From: Lentzea aerocolonigenes
GTDB taxonomy: Bacteria; Actinomycetota; Actinomycetes; Mycobacteriales; Pseudonocardiaceae
Length of the DNA: 9,796 bases
Reading direction: 5' to 3'
Assembly (NCBI RefSeq): GCF_000955955.1
Contig: NZ_JYJG01000546.1
Location: 1-9,796, forward strand
In this document: piece by piece, positions 7,198 to 9,796 of the stretch
Layout: each line of letters starts with the position of its first letter
Position numbering within the stretch: position 1 is the stretch's first letter
The notes under the pieces: model-generated
Told to the model about the DNA's origin: nothing
Database searches by the model: none
The model's input: the letters and a program-made list of their open reading frames with translations, nothing else
Program-made: the position numbers and the translations under genes

Positions 7198-7398
7198 TCA
7201 CTCAGCCGTGGGCGGCTCGACCGCCTCGTCCAGCAGCAGTACCGGGATGCCGTCGCGCACCGGGAACGAACGGCCGCACGCGGTGCACGTGAGGAAGTCC
7301 GCTTCCGGGTCTTCAACGGTCCCGAGCTGCAGCGGCGCGTGCTCGGGGCACGGGCAGGCGAGGATCTCCAGCAACTGCTCTTCGAGCTTGACGGCCAC
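7198..7398 (-). CDS. Trm112-family zinc-binding protein
   Basis: This small 66-residue protein has Trm112 features: LLEILACPCP at 9-18, LTCTACGRSFPVRDGIPVLLLDEA at about 36-59, and likely zinc ligands C15, C17, C38 and C41. H20 could also contribute, because the first knuckle is CPC rather than the usual CPxC. Trm112 in eukaryotes and archaea activates class I methyltransferases acting on tRNA, rRNA and translation factors; the bacterial partner is generally unknown. The start is GTG at 7398, with GAGGAG 6 bases upstream; the TGA of the phosphomannomutase gene overlaps that ribosome site. It sits between phosphomannomutase and the isomerase-like gene, 10 and 4 bases from them, so it is co-expressed with the mannose enzymes. 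Confidence 0.9.
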   Translation of the reverse strand: MAVKLEEQLLEILACPCPEHAPLQLGTVEDPEADFLTCTACGRSFPVRDGIPVLLLDEAVEPPTAE

Positions 7399-7408
7399 GT
7401 TGTTCTCC

Positions 7409-8761
7409 TCAGGCCCGCACGATCGCGAGGACCTCGTCGCTCAGCGCGACGACGGCCTCGGGGGTGGCGGCTTCGACGTTCAGGCGCAGCAGCGGCTCGG
7501 TGTTCGAGGCCCGCAGGTTGAACCAGGACCCGTCCGCCAGCTGAACGGTGAGACCGTCCAGCTCGTCGATCGTGACGCCGTCCTTCGATCCGTACGCGTC
7601 CTTGATCGCGGCGATGCGGCCGGCCTGGTCGGCCACCGTGGAGTTGATCTCACCGGAGGCGGCGTAACGGTTGTAGACCTCGGTCAGCTTCGACAGCGGA
7701 CCGTCCTGCTCACCAAGCGCGGCCAGCACGTGCAGCGCGGCCAGCATGCCGGTGTCGGCACGCCAGAAGTCGCGGAAGTAGTAGTGCGCCGAGTGCTCGC
7801 CGCCGAAGATGGCGCCGGTCTTGGCCATCTCCTCCTTGATGAACGAGTGGCCGACGCGCGTGCGCACGGGCTTGCCGCCGTGCTCCTTGACGATCTCCGG
7901 CACCGCGTGCGAGGTGATCAGGTTGTGGATGATCGTGCCGCCGGGGTCCTTGGCGAGCTCGCGCACCGCGACCAGCGCCGTGATCGCGGACGGGCTGACC
8001 GGGTCGCCGTTCTCGTCCACGACGAAGCAACGGTCCGCGTCGCCGTCGAACGCGACACCGGCGTCCGCACCCTCGGCCTTCGTGCGGGCCTGCAGGTCGA
8101 CGATGTTCTTGGGGTCGAGCGGGTTCGCCTCGTGGTTCGGGAAGCTGCCGTCGAGCTCGAAGTACATGGGGACGACCTCGATGGGCAGGCCCTCGAAGAC
8201 CTGCGGCACCGTGTAGCCGCCCATGCCGTTGCCCGCGTCCACGACGATCTTCAGTGGACGGATGCTCTTCAGGTCGACCAGCTGGTTCAGGTACGCCGCG
8301 TAGTCCGCGAGCATGTTGCGCTCTTCGAACGTGCCCTTAGCGACACCCTCGGCGTCGGGGACCTGGTTCTCGGCGTCCTGCCGGATCTGCCCGAGACCGG
8401 TGTCCTGACCGACCGGCGACGCGCCCGCGCGGCAGAGCTTGATGCCGTTGTACTGCGCGGGGTTGTGGCTCGCGGTGAACATGGCACCGGGCAGGTCCAG
8501 CTTGCCGGACGCGAAGTACAGCATGTCCGTGCTGGCCAGGCCGATGCTGATGACGTTGACGCCCTGCGCCTGGGCCCCCTCGGCGAACGCCCTGCTCAGC
8601 TCGGGCGACGAGTCGCGCATGTCGTGCCCGATCACGATGGTGGGTCCACCGACCAGGCGCGCGAAGGCGGCGCCGAAGTCGCGGACCAGGCCGGCGTCCA
8701 GCTGCTCGCCGACCACCCCGCGGATGTCGTACGCCTTGACGATGCCGGACAGGTCACGCAC
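7409..8761 (-). CDS. manB: Phosphomannomutase/phosphoglucomutase (alpha-D-phosphohexomutase)
   Basis: This 450-residue cytoplasmic enzyme converts mannose-6-phosphate to mannose-1-phosphate (and possibly the glucose phosphates). All four family loops are intact: the phosphoserine loop TASHNPAQYNGIK with S98; the Mg2+ loop DGDADR with D239, D241 and D243; the sugar loop GGEHSAHYY (320-328); and the phosphate loop RASNTEP (417-423). Two GTG starts are possible. The GTG at 8761 has GGGAG 8 bases upstream and gives the family-like MRDLSGIVKAYDIRG. The GTG at 8770 directly abuts the ribosome site and would add three residues, so it is rejected. It is the first gene of the manB-Trm112-isomerase-like-manA unit, 81 bases from the DUF3499 stop, where a promoter probably lies. 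Mannose-1-P then goes to GDP-mannose for envelope glycolipids. Confidence 0.96.
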   Translation of the reverse strand: MRDLSGIVKAYDIRGVVGEQLDAGLVRDFGAAFARLVGGPTIVIGHDMRDSSPELSRAFAEGAQAQGVNVISIGLASTDMLYFASGKLDLPGAMFTASHNPAQYNGIKLCRAGASPVGQDTGLGQIRQDAENQVPDAEGVAKGTFEERNMLADYAAYLNQLVDLKSIRPLKIVVDAGNGMGGYTVPQVFEGLPIEVVPMYFELDGSFPNHEANPLDPKNIVDLQARTKAEGADAGVAFDGDADRCFVVDENGDPVSPSAITALVAVRELAKDPGGTIIHNLITSHAVPEIVKEHGGKPVRTRVGHSFIKEEMAKTGAIFGGEHSAHYYFRDFWRADTGMLAALHVLAALGEQDGPLSKLTEVYNRYAASGEINSTVADQAGRIAAIKDAYGSKDGVTIDELDGLTVQLADGSWFNLRASNTEPLLRLNVEAATPEAVVALSDEVLAIVRA

Positions 8762-8804
8762 GCCGCACACTCCCGAAACTCGCTCTTGACGGCTACTGCC
8801 CGGC

Positions 8805-8810
8805 AGCCTA
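8805..8810 (-). promoter_or_regulatory. Candidate -10 box for the manB operon
   Basis: The minus strand reads TAGGCT, fitting the actinobacterial TAnnnT -10, 43 bases upstream of the manB start in the 81-base gap after DUF3499. I find no convincing -35. An 11-base palindrome (CTGCCCGGCAG, 8796-8806) overlaps its edge and could be an operator. Confidence 0.35.
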
Positions 8811-8842
8811 CCGGCGAGAGGATTAGTGATGCGTGTGGTCGC

Positions 8843-9202
8843 TCAGTCCTCGTGCGGATCAGGCAATACCCGCAGGTGGCCGCGCCTCTGAGTGCCCAAC
8901 GGCACATCCGGCACCTTGGGGCTCACATCAGCCCGCCCAGCCTCACGCACGGCCTCAGCCAGGGCCGTCAGGTCGTCCACAGTGGGCTCGGGCGCCGCGA
9001 ACTCACCCTGATGCCTGACGACCTCCCACCCGCGCGGCGCCGTGAGCCGCAACGCGTGCTCCTCGCACAGGTCGTAGCTGTGCGGTTCGGAGTACGTGGC
9101 GAGCGGTCCGACGACTGCGGTGGAGTCCGCATAGGCGTAGGTGAGCGTGGCGACAGCCGGGTTAGCACACCCGGTTCGCGAGCACCGTCTCACGCTCCGC
9201 AC
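8843..9202 (-). CDS. DUF3499 family protein (small zinc-knuckle-like protein)
   Basis: This is a 119-residue protein of a conserved actinobacterial family of unknown function. C7 and C12 near the N-terminus and C46/H49 (DLCEEHALRL) look like one metal site, CxxxxC plus CxxH. The core ATLTYAYADSTAVVGPLATYSEPHSYDLC (18-46) is the family signature; the C-terminal third looks less ordered. I chose GTG at 9202 because it gives the family-like MRSVRRCSRTGC. The frame extends to 9274, but that would run through the divergent promoter region. There is no ribosome site, and a TATCGT -10 lies 8 bases before the GTG, so the mRNA is probably leaderless. It precedes manB in the same direction and diverges from the metallopeptidase-family gene. 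From memory it corresponds to Rv3258c. Confidence 0.85.
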   Translation of the reverse strand: MRSVRRCSRTGCANPAVATLTYAYADSTAVVGPLATYSEPHSYDLCEEHALRLTAPRGWEVVRHQGEFAAPEPTVDDLTALAEAVREAGRADVSPKVPDVPLGTQRRGHLRVLPDPHED

Positions 9203-9210
9203 GATCGGGG

Positions 9211-9216
9211 ACGATA
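9211..9216 (-). promoter_or_regulatory. Candidate -10 box for leaderless DUF3499 transcript
   Basis: The minus strand reads TATCGT (TAnnnT), with exactly 8 bases to the GTG at 9202. With no Shine-Dalgarno, transcription would begin at or next to the start codon. No clear -35 is seen. Confidence 0.45.
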
Positions 9217-9275
9217 GCGCGTCCACGCGAGCCTGTGTGTGAGGCACGCTGTGTTTGCTCGCTCGGCACAGCAAC

Positions 9276-9281
9276 TAGGCT
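9276..9281 (+). promoter_or_regulatory. Candidate -10 box for the metallopeptidase-family gene
   Basis: TAGGCT (TAnnnT) lies 8 bases before the GTG at 9290. A weak -35-like TTGCTC lies at 9255-9260 (15-base spacer). No ribosome site is present, which again suggests a leaderless mRNA. Confidence 0.45.
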
Positions 9282-9289
9282 GCTCGGTT

Positions 9290-9739
9290 GTGGTGATGGC
9301 ACGGGGTTCACGTCGACAGGACTCGCCGCGTCGGCGCAACCGAGACCGGCACGGCCGAGGCCTGCGCGGCCCTCTTTATCCAGCCACGCTCCCAGCGGCC
9401 CGCTCCCGAGCAGAACGCTTCGACGCCCTGGTCATCGAGGCCCTGGAGCCCATCGAGGCCCGCTGGCGCACCGAGCTCACGCAACTCGACGTGGCCGTGG
9501 ACGACGTCCCGGACGTCCAGGTCGAGGGCGAGGACGGCGTGGTCGAGGACGGCAACGTCCCGCTGGCCCGCCTGCTCCCGACCGGCTCCGACAACCGAGC
9601 CCGAATCGTGCTCTACCGCCGCCCGTTGGAAGCGCGCGCGAAGGACGGCGCGGACCTGGCCGACCTGGTGCACGACGTCCTGGTGGAACAAGTGGCGAAC
9701 TACCTGGGCCTGGACCCGGACGTGATCGACGAGGGCTGA
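9290..9739 (+). CDS. Metallopeptidase-family (Zincin_1/PF06262-like) protein lacking HExxH
   Basis: This 149-residue protein resembles the actinobacterial branch of the Zincin_1 family. A basic, Arg-rich N-terminus (about 4-40) is followed by the conserved RSRAERFDALVIEALEPIE region. An acidic middle and a C-terminal helix end it: DLADLVHDVLVEQVANYLGL. Where zincins carry HExxH, this protein reads EQVAN (133-137), so both zinc His residues and the catalytic Glu are missing and peptidase activity is unlikely. Start choice: GTG at 9290 is 8 bases after a TAGGCT -10 with no ribosome site, a leaderless geometry. ATG at 9296 is the main alternative, and the frame is open back to 9239. It is the only plus-strand gene, diverging from DUF3499, and is followed by a hairpin. 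From memory the counterpart is Rv3259. Family placement is good; function is unknown. Confidence 0.82.
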   Translation: MVMARGSRRQDSPRRRNRDRHGRGLRGPLYPATLPAARSRAERFDALVIEALEPIEARWRTELTQLDVAVDDVPDVQVEGEDGVVEDGNVPLARLLPTGSDNRARIVLYRRPLEARAKDGADLADLVHDVLVEQVANYLGLDPDVIDEG

Positions 9740-9755
9740 GCCCCCAACACCGCGC

Positions 9756-9795
9756 AGGCAAGGCGCCCCGATGGCGCAGCCGAGGCGTCTTGGCT
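9756..9795 (+). terminator. Probable transcription terminator after the metallopeptidase-family gene
   Basis: Arms 9756-9767 and 9784-9795 pair at 11 of 12 positions (one G-U at 9763/9788, one G/G mismatch at 9758/9793). The 16-base loop holds a further GGC/GCC pairing. It starts 17 bases after the stop codon. The window ends here, so a following T-tract cannot be checked. It may act for both strands if the next gene converges. Confidence 0.55.
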
Positions 9796-9796
9796 T

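Noticed and set aside
8762..8770. Upstream GTG start for manB
   Set aside because: The ribosome site GGGAG directly abuts this GTG with no spacing. The GTG at 8761 has an 8-base spacer and the family-like N-terminus.
7103..9217. 704-residue plus-strand open frame (and a 519-residue one at 5733-7292)
   Set aside because: These lie antisense to genes with intact family motifs (manA, isomerase-like, Trm112, manB, DUF3499). Their translations are compositionally biased and unrecognisable.

Overview
This is a high-GC, densely packed actinobacterial window, most likely from the order Pseudonocardiales (inferred from GC-rich codons, frequent GTG starts, TAnnnT-type -10 boxes and gene order). Ten genes are visible. 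Nine are on the minus strand and one on the plus strand. No stretch of 300 bases lacks a gene; the longest gap is about 90 bases. I see no tRNA, rRNA, CRISPR array, IS element or phage gene.

Right half (about 4895-9796): a conserved mannose-activation locus. Reading leftwards on the minus strand it holds a DUF3499 protein, phosphomannomutase (manB), a Trm112-family zinc protein, a degenerate phosphoglucose/phosphomannose-isomerase-like protein, and mannose-6-phosphate isomerase (manA). The last four are separated by only 10, 4 and 19 bases and look like one operon. A Zincin_1 'metallopeptidase'-family gene diverges on the plus strand. From memory this is the order around Mycobacterium tuberculosis Rv3255c-Rv3259. 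ManA interconverts fructose-6-P and mannose-6-P, and ManB converts mannose-6-P to mannose-1-P, the precursor of GDP-mannose for mannosylated envelope lipids and glycans.

Left half (about 32-4850): a less conserved string, also on the minus strand: a ZnT9-like cation diffusion facilitator, a cationic-amino-acid-type APC permease, a secreted GH29 alpha-L-fucosidase with a C-terminal PA14 domain, and a MarR-family regulator. The regulator starts 11 bases after the fucosidase stop, so the two are probably co-transcribed.

No clearly new multi-gene system is evident. The strongest unexplained signal is a 27-base-pair inverted repeat (2239-2300) that fills the permease-fucosidase gap. In the minus-strand RNA it would bury both the fucosidase ribosome binding site and its start codon. 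Secondary points are two conserved-locus proteins that appear to have lost the catalytic residues of their named families, a mirrored pair of apparently leaderless divergent promoters, a nested repeat cluster before the CDF gene, and a Trm112 gene embedded in the mannose operon.
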